NCBI RefSeq assembly: GCF_015163075.1
Contig: NZ_JADDXU010000004.1
Span: 496,001-560,000, forward strand
Direction of reading: 5' to 3'
Origin: Streptomyces justiciae
Lineage (GTDB): Bacteria; Actinomycetota; Actinomycetes; Streptomycetales; Streptomycetaceae
Length of the DNA stretch: 64,000 nucleotides
This document shows, piece by piece, positions 8,292 through 16,935 of the stretch. Each line of letters opens with the position of its first letter. The stretch's first letter is position 1. The notes under the pieces were generated by a model. It had not been told where the DNA came from and made no database searches. It saw nothing but the letters and a program-made list of their open reading frames with translations. The position numbers and the translations under genes are program-made.

Positions 8292-9140
8292 CTATCGGCG
8301 GACCGCCGAGATCAGCCCTCCGGGTCGCTCCTCGCGCTGCGGAGGAGTATTGATCGGGCGGCCGTAGGCGGCAGCGCGCTCGCGCAGGGTGTAACCGGCG
8401 GCGTCCCAGCCGTGTCCGGCCAACCAGCCCACCGGGTCGTCGGGCATCTCCGAGACCCACATGGACGCCGCCGACCCTGGCGCCGCGTCCGCAGCGAAAC
8501 GCTCGATCACACCGGGCGAGCCCAACGTCAGCCCCATCCAACTACCCACGACGGAAAGGGCGCTGATCCGGGCGAGCAGCAACTCCACCGCGTCCTCGGG
8601 CAGATAGACGAGTAGCCCTTCGGCGATCCACACGGTCGGCGCCGCCGGATCATGGCCTGCGGCGGCCAGCGCGCCGGGCCAGTCCTCCCGCAGATCGACC
8701 GGGACGGTGATCCGCTCGCAGCGAGCGACGGCCCTCCCCTGGCGCAGCACGGAAGCCTTGAAGTCCAGCGGTGCGGAGGTGTCGACCTCGAACAGCCGAG
8801 TGCCCTCGGGCCAGTCCATCCGAAAGGCCCGACTGTCCATGCCGGCCCCGAGCAGCACCACTTGCCGCACCCCGGACACCGACGCCTGCTGCAACAGGTC
8901 GTCCAGGAACTTCGTCCTGATGACGATGGAGAACGACACGGCTAGCCGGCGCCGCCGCGCGCCCTCGTCATCGGGCGGCGGCGAGGAGGGCCACAGTCCG
9001 CCCGCGGCGGCGAAGGCCTGCGCCAGCGGGTCACGGAACAAAGCGTCCTCCCGCTCGCTCTCCAAGGCCCGCACCCGGGCCACTCCCACCGCCGTGGCCC
9101 ATACTCCCGAAGGCTGGACCCGCTCCCGTTCATCAGCCAT
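8292..9140 (-). CDS. LCM-family S-adenosylmethionine-dependent methyltransferase
   Basis: A 282-residue class I methyltransferase of the leucine-carboxyl-methyltransferase-like family that is expanded in mycobacteria and streptomycetes. The SAM-binding motif is VVLLGAGMDSRAFRMDW (GAGMDSRAFR at residues 98-107), followed by an acidic strand end in LFEVDTSAPLDFK and the IAEGLLVYLPEDAV motif. The opening TAVGVARVRALES with FRDPLAQAFAAAGG is typical. The methyl acceptor is unknown. It is a single gene facing the hydrolase upstream. Confidence 0.88.
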   Translation of the reverse strand: MADERERVQPSGVWATAVGVARVRALESEREDALFRDPLAQAFAAAGGLWPSSPPPDDEGARRRRLAVSFSIVIRTKFLDDLLQQASVSGVRQVVLLGAGMDSRAFRMDWPEGTRLFEVDTSAPLDFKASVLRQGRAVARCERITVPVDLREDWPGALAAAGHDPAAPTVWIAEGLLVYLPEDAVELLLARISALSVVGSWMGLTLGSPGVIERFAADAAPGSAASMWVSEMPDDPVGWLAGHGWDAAGYTLRERAAAYGRPINTPPQREERPGGLISAVRR

Positions 9141-9191
9141 CGCGCCAGCCTAGATGGTCGATTCGAAGCCCGGCATTCAGGCCTGGCAGCC

Positions 9192-9896
9192 TCACGCGGT
9201 GCTGGGTTCCCAGACAGAGCAGTCGTGTGCGAAGAGCACTCTGCGCGGGTCGAATTCGAGGAGCCGTTCCAGCCAGGGCTGGTAGGTGGGAAGCGGCGGT
9301 TCGAGGCCGTCCAGGGCGGCTCGGCGAGCGAGGTGGTCCGCGGCCAAGTGGGTTGCGAAGTCGTGTGCCTGGCCGGCCAGGATGACGGTGCCGTCATTCT
9401 GTTGGATCACCAGGGACTGGTGCCCTTCGGTGTGACCGGGGGTGGGGACGATCCGGACTCCGGGCCAGAGTTCCGCTTCGCCTGTGATCTCAAGGTAGTT
9501 GGCGCCGGGGAAGTCGACGAGCGCGTCGATGGTGTGGCCGCCTCGGCGGGCGGCGGACAACTCCGTCGACTGGACCACGATGGGCTTGTCGCGAAGCAGG
9601 GGGTTGCCGCCACAGTGGTCGAAATGCAGATGACAGTTCACCACGAGGGAGACGTCGGCACGGCTGAATCCCGCGGCTGAGAGGGCAGCCTCCAGAGGCC
9701 TGCGGCGCGGGCGGTAGTGGGCTTCCGTTTCGGCGTCGGCGGCTCCGATACCGGTGTCGAAGAGGACCAGCCCTTCCTCGCACTGAGCCAGATAGGCGAG
9801 CACAGGCTCCACGCGTGGCTGCAAGCCGGGGACCTCTGATGCCGGTCGGACGAAGTAGCCCAGATCGAGTCGACGCACCGCCGTCTTCTTCTCCAT
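9192..9896 (-). CDS. Metallo-beta-lactamase-fold hydrolase, N-acyl homoserine lactonase-like
   Basis: A 234-residue MBL-fold protein. The zinc motif HxHxDH is HLHFDH at residues 89-94, with further ligands in TPGHTEGHQSL, in the Asp of LAGQAHDF and in the His of LFAHDCSVW. This set, with the short length, resembles AhlD/AttM-type lactonases that open acyl-homoserine or gamma-butyrolactone rings. The ATG at 9896 is used because the family begins close to the strand RRLDLGYFV; an upstream in-frame ATG adds 38 residues of promoter-like sequence. Its real lactone substrate is not known; in this genus gamma-butyrolactones would be of interest. Confidence 0.83.
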   Translation of the reverse strand: MEKKTAVRRLDLGYFVRPASEVPGLQPRVEPVLAYLAQCEEGLVLFDTGIGAADAETEAHYRPRRRPLEAALSAAGFSRADVSLVVNCHLHFDHCGGNPLLRDKPIVVQSTELSAARRGGHTIDALVDFPGANYLEITGEAELWPGVRIVPTPGHTEGHQSLVIQQNDGTVILAGQAHDFATHLAADHLARRAALDGLEPPLPTYQPWLERLLEFDPRRVLFAHDCSVWEPSTA

Positions 9897-10190
9897 CGGG
9901 TCATGCTGGCAGGCCGCCGGGGTCCTCTCATGAGAGTTCTGCCGACAGCCGATCGAGTCGAGCTCACGTGATCGCTTGAGGGACTGCACCTTGTCGGTAG
10001 GTGGCTGCAAAGATCGCGCCCGTTGTGGGAGCTGCTACGGGCCTTGCCGCCCCTGCGTAAACCGTCGGCACTCTCCTGATGCCGCCCCGGCGTCCCAAGA
10101 GCAGGTCTGGCTGGAACGACGGGGTCTCCGCCACGCAAGTCCTGTGTTGAACTGTGCAACACAGTCCGTACGCGACGACGGGTGAACGTG
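9897..10190. promoter_or_regulatory. Divergent promoter region with an 8-bp-arm palindrome
   Basis: Gap of 294 bp between the lactonase-like gene and the nitroreductase-like gene. The only strong structure is at 10142-10164: arms CTGTGTTG and CAACACAG separated by 7 bp, a perfect inverted repeat of operator size about 27 bp before the downstream ATG. No protein was recognised in the remainder. The binding protein is unknown. Confidence 0.5.
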
Positions 10191-10640
10191 ATGCCGCTTG
10201 AGGGCGAGTACGAGCCGAGTCCGGCGCAGTGGGTGCGTGATCAGGTTGAGCTGTACGAGAGTTCGGGCGGCACACAGGGCACGACGCTGTGGGACACGGG
10301 CCTGCCCGTCGTCATCGTCACGATGCGCGGCGCGAAGAGCGGCAAGATCCGCAAGATCCCGCTGATGCGCGTGGAGCACGAGGGTCGGTATGCGGCGGTG
10401 GCCTCGAAGGGCGGCTTCCCGCGTCATCCGGTCTGGTACTTCAACCTCACGTCGGACCCGCATGTGGAGCTCCAGGACGGGGCCGTACGCCAGCACATGA
10501 CGGCCCGTGAGGTCAGCGGCGACGAGAAGGCCGAGTGGTGGGATCGCGCGGTCGCCGCGTATCCGCCTTACGCCGAATACCAGCAGAAGACCGACCGAGT
10601 GATCCCCGTCTTCGTGTTGGAACCCGTATCCGCGGCGTAG
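10191..10640 (+). CDS. Deazaflavin (F420)-dependent nitroreductase-family protein
   Basis: About 149 residues of the DDN/FDOR-A family, split-barrel proteins that bind cofactor F420. Diagnostic stretches are [63 protein letters not shown] and VELQDG. Relatives reduce quinones or nitro compounds with reduced F420. ATG 10191 gives the usual PLEGEY opening; a GTG at 10182 is in frame. The palindrome at 10142-10164 lies just upstream. Confidence 0.88.
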   Translation: MPLEGEYEPSPAQWVRDQVELYESSGGTQGTTLWDTGLPVVIVTMRGAKSGKIRKIPLMRVEHEGRYAAVASKGGFPRHPVWYFNLTSDPHVELQDGAVRQHMTAREVSGDEKAEWWDRAVAAYPPYAEYQQKTDRVIPVFVLEPVSAA

Positions 10641-10699
10641 ACAACAGAGACCCCGCCGCGGATACACACCCATCCATGCATCATCCGGCCCCTGTGTCT

Positions 10700-10930
10700 T
10701 CACTCATGTCGAGGCCGTTCCCATGGCCGTCCTTGCTGGGGCGGCTCGGCCGGAATGTGCGGAAGGTGGCGCCGGTTCGCATGCCCGCCGTAAATTGCCA
10801 TGCCGCTGCCCAGGACGTACAGCAACGGGATGGTGGTGCCCGTAAGTGTCAGCACCAGGGCGGCAGTTACCACCAGAAAGCCCGCTCCCATGATGACCAC
10901 CGCTGCCCGACTCGGAAGTCCTCCACTCAT
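10700..10930 (-). CDS. Small two-helix membrane protein, function unknown
   Basis: A 76-residue protein from ATG 10930 with two hydrophobic segments (about residues 8-28 and 31-46) and a basic, proline-rich tail (PAEPPQQGRPWERPRHE). No family was recognised. The ATG lies inside a longer reading frame whose first 15 residues look like leader sequence. It lies downstream of the sigma factor gene on the same strand, with an 84-bp gap. Confidence 0.5.
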   Translation of the reverse strand: MSGGLPSRAAVVIMGAGFLVVTAALVLTLTGTTIPLLYVLGSGMAIYGGHANRRHLPHIPAEPPQQGRPWERPRHE

Positions 10931-11014
10931 GGCCTCAGTGTCCTGGCGGGCCTTCGGAAGAGGGACCTGCTCCACACCACGGCACCCGTACGAGCTACCG
11001 AGGGCCGGGCTCGT

Positions 11015-12301
11015 TTACATGAGGCTGGTCTCCTGGTCGGCGAGACGCTCGGTGAGGAAGGCCCGCTCGGCCTCGTTGTCGGTCAGCAGCACCGCCCGCC
11101 GGTACGCGGCCGCCGCTTCGTCCGTACGGCCGAGCCGTCGCAGCAGGTCCGCCTTGATCGCCGGCAGGTACTGGTAGCGGGCGAGTCGGTCGTCCTGCTC
11201 CAGCGCCTCGACCTGCGCCAGCGCGATGGCCGGCCCAAGGGCCATCGACAAGGGCACGGTCCGGTTCAGCGCCACGACCGGTGAGGGCCACAGCGACAGC
11301 AGCCTCTCGTAGAGGGTCACGATCTGCGGCCAGTCCGTCTCCTCGTACGTCGGCGCCTCGGCGTACAACGAGGCGATCGCCGCCTGCAACAGATACCGTC
11401 CCGCGCGGCCACCCCGCAGCCCGGCCACGATCAGCGCGTGCGCCTCGGCCAGCGCGGCGCGGTCCCACAGCGAGCGGTCCTGCTCCTCAAGCCGCAGCAG
11501 TCGACCGTCCGCACCGGTTCGGGTGGCGCGCCGGGCGGCGGTCACCAGCAGCAGCGCCAGCAGCCCACGTACCTCCGGCTCGTCGGGCATGAGATCGCGC
11601 AGCGTGCGGGCCAGGTCCAGCGCGCGGTCGGTCAGGTCCGTGCGCATGAGCGTGGGACCCGAGGGAGCCGTGTGCCCGGCCGTGAACAGCAGATGGAGTA
11701 CGCCGAGCACGGCCGCCAGCCGGTCCGGCAGCTCCGCCGGGCGCGGCACGCGGTAGGGGATGCGCGCGGTGGAGATCTTCTTCTTGGCCCGGGTGATCCG
11801 GGCGGCCATCGTCTGTTCCGACACCAGCAGTGCACGGGCCACGTCCGGGGTAGGCAGTCCGCACACCAGCCGCAGTGTGAGCGCGAGTTGTGCCTCCCGG
11901 GCAAGTGCGGGGTGGCAGCAGGTGAAGATGAGCCGCAGTCGTTCGTCGGGTACGACGTCTTCCGGGTCCACGGCCTTCTCCTGATCCGCCGAACCGTCCA
12001 AGTCGAGGTCGTCGACGGCCTCTTCGGGCTCCATCAGCAGCGGCAGCTTCGAGCGGAACGTCCGCTCGCGGCGTATCGCGTCCATCGCCCGGCGCTTGGC
12101 CGCGGTGGTGAGCCATGCCGCGGGGTTGCCCGGGACGCCGTCGCGTTCCCAGGTCGTCATGGCCGCGACGTACGCCTCCTGTACGCACTCCTCGGCCAGG
12201 TCCAGGTCGCGGGCGACGTGCACCGTCGCGGCGAGCACGAAGGCCCACTCGCGCCGGTGCGCGTCGGCGACCGCCCGGCTCGCGTCCGCCGCAGCCGTCA
12301 T
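11015..12301 (-). CDS. ECF42-type extracytoplasmic-function sigma factor with TPR-like C-terminus
   Basis: A 428-residue sigma factor. Region 2 covers about residues 20-95 (ECVQEAYVAAMTTWERDG, NPAAWLTTAAKRRAMDAIRRE) and region 4 about 130-190 (LRLIFTCCHPAL, LRLVCGLPTPDVARALLVSEQTMAARITRAKKKI). A long helical TPR-like domain replaces the usual anti-sigma partner, as in group ECF42. The ATG at 12301 overlaps the stop of the upstream YciI gene (ATGA), so the two are translationally coupled. ECF42 factors are known to drive their own DGPF/YciI operons, and a matching promoter lies at 12696-12721. Confidence 0.92.
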   Translation of the reverse strand: MTAAADASRAVADAHRREWAFVLAATVHVARDLDLAEECVQEAYVAAMTTWERDGVPGNPAAWLTTAAKRRAMDAIRRERTFRSKLPLLMEPEEAVDDLDLDGSADQEKAVDPEDVVPDERLRLIFTCCHPALAREAQLALTLRLVCGLPTPDVARALLVSEQTMAARITRAKKKISTARIPYRVPRPAELPDRLAAVLGVLHLLFTAGHTAPSGPTLMRTDLTDRALDLARTLRDLMPDEPEVRGLLALLLVTAARRATRTGADGRLLRLEEQDRSLWDRAALAEAHALIVAGLRGGRAGRYLLQAAIASLYAEAPTYEETDWPQIVTLYERLLSLWPSPVVALNRTVPLSMALGPAIALAQVEALEQDDRLARYQYLPAIKADLLRRLGRTDEAAAAYRRAVLLTDNEAERAFLTERLADQETSLM

Positions 12302-12645
12302 CGGACGATGGGCGCGATGCCGCCCGCGACGGGCCGCACCTCGACACCGCCACGACCCCACTGCACGGCAGGGTTACGACGCGCCAACTCCAGGGCGGCG
12401 TCCAGGTCGGGGGCCTCGATGACGCAGACGCCGGCGATGACTTCCTTGGAGTCGATGAAGGGCCCGTCGGTGACCACGTCGCCGCGCAGCGAGGTGGCGG
12501 TGTCGGCGGAGTGCAGCGCATACGCCGCGATCATGGCGCCGGAGTCGATCAGATCGTCGGCGTGCCGCTTGCTCGCCGCCTGCTGATCGGGGGTGTAGTC
12601 GCCGGCCGCGGGGGTGTCGTAGATGAGGATCGCGTACTGGGCCAT
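12298..12645 (-). CDS. YciI/DGPF-family protein, partner of the ECF42 sigma factor
   Basis: A 115-residue ferredoxin-like-fold protein with the motif DGPF in VTDGPFIDSKEVIAGVCVIEA, which names the family encoded beside ECF42 sigma factors. It starts MAQYAILIYD at ATG 12645, preceded by AAGGAGAG. It ends overlapping the sigma factor start. The biochemical role of these proteins is unsettled; signalling or small-enzyme roles have been proposed. Confidence 0.9.
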   Translation of the reverse strand: MAQYAILIYDTPAAGDYTPDQQAASKRHADDLIDSGAMIAAYALHSADTATSLRGDVVTDGPFIDSKEVIAGVCVIEAPDLDAALELARRNPAVQWGRGGVEVRPVAGGIAPIVR

Positions 12646-12695
12646 GAGGGCTCTCCTTGGCTGTGTGTCCGGTCGGTGCATCGCTACGTCTCCAC

Positions 12696-12721
12696 GTCGG
12701 ACGGACGACGCGAAATCGACA
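12696..12721 (-). promoter_or_regulatory. ECF42-type promoter for the yciI-sigma operon
   Basis: Read on the minus strand, TGTCGA (12721-12716) is followed after 16 bp by CGAC (12699-12696), 51 bp before the yciI start codon. The ECF42 group is reported to recognise TGTCGA at -35 and CGAY-like bases at -10, so this is a good match to an autoregulated promoter. The rest of the 283-bp gap to 12929 shows no gene. Confidence 0.65.
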
Positions 12722-12928
12722 GACCGTGCGCGAACTTTCTCAGACGGGGTGCGGAGGCTTTGAAGCGGCGGTGGGGATCAGAGTCGTGAGGGCCGTACTG
12801 CCGCCGGCACCTGTCGAGCCGAGAAACTCGGTTGATCTGAACCCTGGCCCATGAAGACTGGCTGGCGTGCCAGTTGATCTGGTGCGCGTGCGGCGTTCGG
12901 GCCCAGCCCAGGGGGAGGACTTGCGGGG

Positions 12929-13819
12929 ATGACCATGCACGATGACCAAGTGGACGTGACCACCGACATCGTTGCGACCTTGATCGAGGACCAGTTCCCG
13001 CAGTGGAGCGGCAAGGCGATCCGACTCCTGGCGTCGACCGGGACGGTCAACGCCATTTTCCGCATCGGGGACGACCTCTGCGCGCGTTTCCCACTGCGTC
13101 TGACCGATGCTGCCGAGGCGCTCGCGGTTCTAGAGCAGGAGGCTCAGGCGAGCGCGGAGTTGGCACAGGTGTCCCCGTTCCCCGTCCCGGAACCCCTCGC
13201 CTTGGGCAAGCCGGGGGCGGGTTACCCCATGCCGTGGTCGGTCCAGACATGGCTGCTGGGAACGGTCGCCTCCGATTCCGACCCGAGTGGATCGGATGCC
13301 TTCGCCGCGGACCTCGCGGACTTCATCTCAGCCCTGCGGAAGGCCGAGACGAGGGGACGGCGCTTCAACGGCGAAGGCCGCGGCGGCGTTCTCGCTCACC
13401 ACGACGCTTGGATGGCGAAGTGCTTCGCGGAGAGCGAGGCGCTGCTCGACGTGCCCCGCCTGCGCCGGCTGTGGAGCCGCTTCCGGGAGTTGCCCCGCAC
13501 GAGCGCCGACGTGATGAGCCATGGCGACCTGATTCCCGGCAACGTACTGGTCGCCGCAGACCGGCTCACCGGCGTACTGGACACCGGCGGCTTCGGCCCG
13601 GCCGACCCCGCGCTGGACCTAGTCAGCGCCTGGCACCTGTTGCAGCCGGGCCCGCGGGACGTACTCCGACGGACACTGGCCTGCGACGACGTGGAGTGGG
13701 AGCGCGGAAAGGCATGGGCGTTCCAACAGGCGATGGGCCTTGTCTGGTACTACGCCGAGACCAATCCGCCGATGAGCAGCCTGGGGCGCCGGACACTCGA
13801 CCGCATCCTGGAGGCGTGA
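12929..13819 (+). CDS. Aminoglycoside phosphotransferase-family kinase
   Basis: A 296-residue APH/choline-kinase-fold protein. The Brenner motif is SHGDLIPGNVLV with HGD at 198-200 and Asn 205, and the metal-binding DxD-like segment is GVLDTGGFGPADPALDL with Asp 218. The N-terminal lobe has FRIGDDLCARFPLR. Family members phosphorylate aminoglycosides, macrolides or metabolites such as homoserine. Nothing here shows which, and the gene stands alone, so a resistance claim would be premature. The ATG at 12929 follows GGGGAGGAC. Confidence 0.86.
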   Translation: MTMHDDQVDVTTDIVATLIEDQFPQWSGKAIRLLASTGTVNAIFRIGDDLCARFPLRLTDAAEALAVLEQEAQASAELAQVSPFPVPEPLALGKPGAGYPMPWSVQTWLLGTVASDSDPSGSDAFAADLADFISALRKAETRGRRFNGEGRGGVLAHHDAWMAKCFAESEALLDVPRLRRLWSRFRELPRTSADVMSHGDLIPGNVLVAADRLTGVLDTGGFGPADPALDLVSAWHLLQPGPRDVLRRTLACDDVEWERGKAWAFQQAMGLVWYYAETNPPMSSLGRRTLDRILEA

Positions 13820-14008
13820 CGGCGATCGCGGTCCAAATCGGTGGGCGGCCCACAGCCCAGTGAACGCCGGCGGAGCAGCGCCGTGGGTGCGCCAGTTGCC
13901 GACTTGGCGCGCCAGTCGGCCGTCATGGGTGTCACAGTGGGGCAACGGGGTCGATGCTCGGCCCCTGGACTGCGGCAGCCTGGACACACTGACGAACTGG
14001 GGGCAGCG

Positions 14009-14284
14009 ATGATCGCGCGCGTGGCTGTATGGGAACCGATGCCGACCGACGATCGTGACTGGGTACTGGAGGCCGCCGCGTCCGTGCCCGGCGTGCACGG
14101 CAGCTATCACCTCATCGATCCCGTCACCGGGAACGGGCTGAGCATCGCCTTCTTCGAGGACGAGGCCGCCGCCCAAGCCGCACGAAAGGCGATCGAGCAG
14201 CGCGCGGAAGAGATCGGCTGGAACAACGTTCCGCATCCGGCGCCCGCTTCCGCGACCATGTACGACGTCATCCGTCACGCCTAG
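14009..14284 (+). CDS. Small dimeric alpha/beta-barrel-like protein (hypothetical)
   Basis: A 91-residue protein from ATG 14009, preceded by GGGGGCAGCG. The beta-alpha-beta pattern (MIARVAVWEPM, VPGVHGSYHLIDPVTG, LSIAFFEDEAAAQAARKAIE) is like antibiotic-biosynthesis-monooxygenase or stress-dimeric barrels, but no catalytic residue can be named. It is convergent with the response regulator gene 24 bp away. Confidence 0.7.
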   Translation: MIARVAVWEPMPTDDRDWVLEAAASVPGVHGSYHLIDPVTGNGLSIAFFEDEAAAQAARKAIEQRAEEIGWNNVPHPAPASATMYDVIRHA

Positions 14285-14308
14285 CGGGGCGGTACCGGGA
14301 AACCTGCC

Positions 14309-14971
14309 TCAGGGATAGAGGCCGGCCCGGAAGGTGAACGACACGAGCTGTGCTCGATCGCGTGCGCCGACCTTCGTCATGGCCCGTACCGCATGCGTCT
14401 TCACGGTGAACGGCGACACGGACATCTGGGCCGCGATCTCGTCGTTGCCGAGACCGCTCGCGACGAGCACGACCACGTCCCGCTCCCGCGGTGTGAGCGC
14501 GTCGAAGCGGCGCAGCAGTTCCTTGTCGATCACCGGGGGCGGGTTGTCGGTCATGTGGCCGATGAGCGCGGCCGTCGCGGCGGCCGACAGCGCACCGCCA
14601 CCGCCGACGACCTCGGTGATTCCGGCGACGAGTTCGGCGGGGCTCACGGTCTTGCTCAGGAAACCGTTCGCGCCCGCGCGAAGCGCGGCAAGGACGATGT
14701 CGTCCTGGTCGAAAGTGGTCAGCACGATCACCCGCAGCTCTTCGGGTGGATGCTCCTCGCGGATCCGGCGAGTGGCTTCGACACCGTCGATGCCAGGCAT
14801 CCGGATGTCCATCAGGACCAGGTCGACAGGATGGTCCCGGAGGAAGGGCGGGACCTGGAGTCCGTCGGAGAGGTCACCCACGACCACGAGGCCGGGGTCG
14901 AGCCGGAGCATCGCCCGGATCCCGGCCCTGATCTCGTCCTGGTCGTCGACGATCAGAATCCGCGTCGTCAT
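14309..14971 (-). CDS. NarL/LuxR-family response regulator
   Basis: A 220-residue two-domain regulator. The receiver has the acidic pair in LIVDDQDE, phospho-acceptor Asp 55 in LVLMDIRMPGIDG, and the conserved Lys in GFLSKTVSPAEL. The C-terminal LuxR helix-turn-helix is LTPRERDVVVLVASGLGNDEIA. Its ATG overlaps the TGA of the upstream kinase gene, showing an operon with translational coupling. Targets unknown; the divergent DUF308 gene is the nearest candidate. Confidence 0.93.
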   Translation of the reverse strand: MTTRILIVDDQDEIRAGIRAMLRLDPGLVVVGDLSDGLQVPPFLRDHPVDLVLMDIRMPGIDGVEATRRIREEHPPEELRVIVLTTFDQDDIVLAALRAGANGFLSKTVSPAELVAGITEVVGGGGALSAAATAALIGHMTDNPPPVIDKELLRRFDALTPRERDVVVLVASGLGNDEIAAQMSVSPFTVKTHAVRAMTKVGARDRAQLVSFTFRAGLYP

Positions 14972-16149
14972 ACGGCGACTCCCAGAGGGCTGAACTCCGC
15001 ATGGACCCGGAATCGCCCGTCGTCACGGTCGATCGTCAGCCGCCCGCTGGAGGACTCGACGCGTTCGCGCATCCCCACGAGCCCGAGCCCGCCGCCTGAA
15101 CCGGCACCGTGCGGCGCAGGACCGACGCGGTTCTCGACGGTGACGCAGATCCTGCCTTCGCGCTCGCGTACCTCCACCGTGGCCGGCCCCTCACCGTGCC
15201 GGTAGGCATTCGTGAGCGCTTCCTGAACGACCCGGTAGACCGTCACACCGACGCTGGGCTCCACGAAACCGGCGGGGATGTCGAGGAAGGACCGGACATC
15301 GAGGCCGATGCTCCTGAAAGAGGCGACAAGGCCTTCCAGGCCGCTCAGCGCCGGCGTCGGCCGCAGCGCCTCGTCCGGCGAGACGTCGTCTCCGAGGCGG
15401 AGGAGCGCGAGAATCCGTTGCGTCTCCACGACCACGGTGCGGGCGCTGGACCGGGCCGATACGAGGGCCTGCCGGGTGGGCTCGGCGCCTTCCGGCAGCC
15501 CGATCTCCGCGGCACCGAGATGCATGCTCAGCATCGCGACCTGGTGGCCGATGACGTCGTGGAGGTCCCGGGCGATGCGCAGCCGTTCCTCGGTCACCCG
15601 CCGGGTGGCTTCGATCTCGCGAGTGGCGATGGCGCTCTCGGCCCGCTCCTCCAAGGTCCGCCAGTGCTCCCGATGGATGCGCAGCGCGGTCCCTGTCGCA
15701 CCTCCGGCCACGGCCGAGAAGAGAGCGGCGGCTCCCACGATCGCGCCGCCCCGGAATCCTCCCACCGTCATGAACGCCCCCAGGAAGAACGCCGCCACGA
15801 CGGCGATTCCGGCCAGCGGCTGCTTTCCCCTGAGCGTGATCGAGAACAGGACGAGCACGGCCATCATCCACACCGACAGCGGGTCGTGGCCCACGGCCGT
15901 GACGGCGAAGGACGCCGCGCTCGCCACAACCAGTCCTGCCCATGGCCGCCACCAGGACAGGGCGACACCGCCACCGGCGAGGAGCACGGAAAGGGCCGTC
16001 GGCCAGTCCGAACCTCGGAGGACCACCGCCACGATCTGGCCGGTGAACACCAGCGCGGCCACCGCATAGGCCACGAGGTGCAGCGCCTCGGGCCGTCGCA
16101 CCCACAGGGGTGCCACGGGACCGTCGTGATTGTTCTGCGCCTTGCCCAT
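14968..16149 (-). CDS. NarL-partner sensor histidine kinase
   Basis: A 393-residue kinase of the HisKA_3 type. The N-terminus carries about five to six hydrophobic segments and lacks a large external sensor loop, suggesting sensing in or at the membrane. The phospho-acceptor His is in RIARDLHDVIGHQVAMLSMHL. The ATPase N-box is VVQEALTNAYRHGEG, and GGGLGLVGMRERVE is the G-box. ATG 16149 (MGKAQNNHD) is chosen over an upstream in-frame ATG that would run through the palindrome at 16183. Confidence 0.9.
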   Translation of the reverse strand: MGKAQNNHDGPVAPLWVRRPEALHLVAYAVAALVFTGQIVAVVLRGSDWPTALSVLLAGGGVALSWWRPWAGLVVASAASFAVTAVGHDPLSVWMMAVLVLFSITLRGKQPLAGIAVVAAFFLGAFMTVGGFRGGAIVGAAALFSAVAGGATGTALRIHREHWRTLEERAESAIATREIEATRRVTEERLRIARDLHDVIGHQVAMLSMHLGAAEIGLPEGAEPTRQALVSARSSARTVVVETQRILALLRLGDDVSPDEALRPTPALSGLEGLVASFRSIGLDVRSFLDIPAGFVEPSVGVTVYRVVQEALTNAYRHGEGPATVEVREREGRICVTVENRVGPAPHGAGSGGGLGLVGMRERVESSSGRLTIDRDDGRFRVHAEFSPLGVAV

Positions 16150-16182
16150 GGACTGATTCTCGTGCACGTGCGCTGCGGCGAT

Positions 16183-16200
16183 GTACTTCGTTCGAAGTAC
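16183..16200. promoter_or_regulatory. 18-bp palindrome in a divergent promoter
   Basis: GTACTTCG-TT-CGAAGTAC is a perfect inverted repeat with 8-bp arms, lying 34 bp upstream of the kinase start and 79 bp upstream of the divergent DUF308 gene. Size and symmetry fit an operator for a dimeric repressor or for the NarL-type regulator downstream. Confidence 0.55.
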
Positions 16201-16278
16201 GCGGCCGGTCCCGAGGCCGCTGAGACTCCTCATCGAGACGACCGTCTCACACCGTCACGATCACAAACGGGACACCCG

Positions 16279-16875
16279 ATGACTCAGACCACCGTGCCTT
16301 CGCGTACGACGACAACCACGACGACGTCCTCCGGGCTCCGATCGCTCCACCTGATCCGAGTCGCCTTCTCCCTGATCTGGGTGGCACTCGTCGTCACGAC
16401 CTCCGCCTCCCTCGTGTCCACGGACAGGCCCACAGCGATCGCGGCCGTACTGCTCGTCGTCTACCCCCTGTGGGACGTCATCGCCACGCTCCTTGAGCGC
16501 CGCATGGCCGGCACCGCCTCCGAGGAGCGTGCAGGCACCGCGAACATGGCTCTCGGCCTGGCCGCCACCGCCGGAATGATCATCGCCGTCTTCTCCACCA
16601 TCGGGACGACACTGCTCGTGTTCGGCCTCTGGGCCCTGCTCTCCGGAGCGATCCAGCTCATCGTGGCGATCCGACGCCGACGCACGATCGGCGCCCAGTG
16701 GCCCATGGTCATCAGCGGCGGACTGTCCGTCCTCGCAGGCATCTCCTTCGCCGCGATGTCCACCTCGGCGACGAGCGACCTGTCTTCCATCGCCGGTTAC
16801 TCGGCCTTCGGCGCCTTCTGGTTCCTCGTCTCCGCCGTCGCCCTGACCATCCGCGGCCGACGCGAGAAGCAGTGA
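16279..16875 (+). CDS. HdeD/DUF308-like membrane protein
   Basis: A 198-residue integral membrane protein. After a Thr-rich N-terminus (SRTTTTTTTSSG) come about six hydrophobic helices arranged as in DUF308/HdeD proteins (VAFSLIWVALVV, LLVVYPLWDVIATLLERR, GMIIAVFSTIGTTLLVFGLWALLSG, WPMVISGGLSVLAGISF, FGAFWFLVSAVALTI). The function of the family is unknown, though some members respond to acid or membrane stress. The start ATG 16279 is in frame with a much longer open frame that lacks coding character upstream. Confidence 0.8.
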   Translation: MTQTTVPSRTTTTTTTSSGLRSLHLIRVAFSLIWVALVVTTSASLVSTDRPTAIAAVLLVVYPLWDVIATLLERRMAGTASEERAGTANMALGLAATAGMIIAVFSTIGTTLLVFGLWALLSGAIQLIVAIRRRRTIGAQWPMVISGGLSVLAGISFAAMSTSATSDLSSIAGYSAFGAFWFLVSAVALTIRGRREKQ

Positions 16876-16886
16876 CCCCCAGGGGT

Positions 16887-16920
16887 CCTGCGCACCGCCC
16901 GTCGGGAGGCACAGCGCAGG
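16887..16920 (+). terminator. Possible hairpin terminator after the DUF308 gene
   Basis: Arms CCTGCGC and GCGCAGG (7 bp, perfect) with a 20-base loop start 12 bp after the stop codon. There is no U tract, as is common in this genus. Moderate support only. Confidence 0.4.
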
Positions 16921-16935
16921 TGCGACGATGCCGGC

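Noticed and set aside
12929..13819. Aminoglycoside resistance gene
   Set aside because: The APH-fold motifs are clear, but this family includes many metabolic kinases and nothing specific to aminoglycosides is visible.
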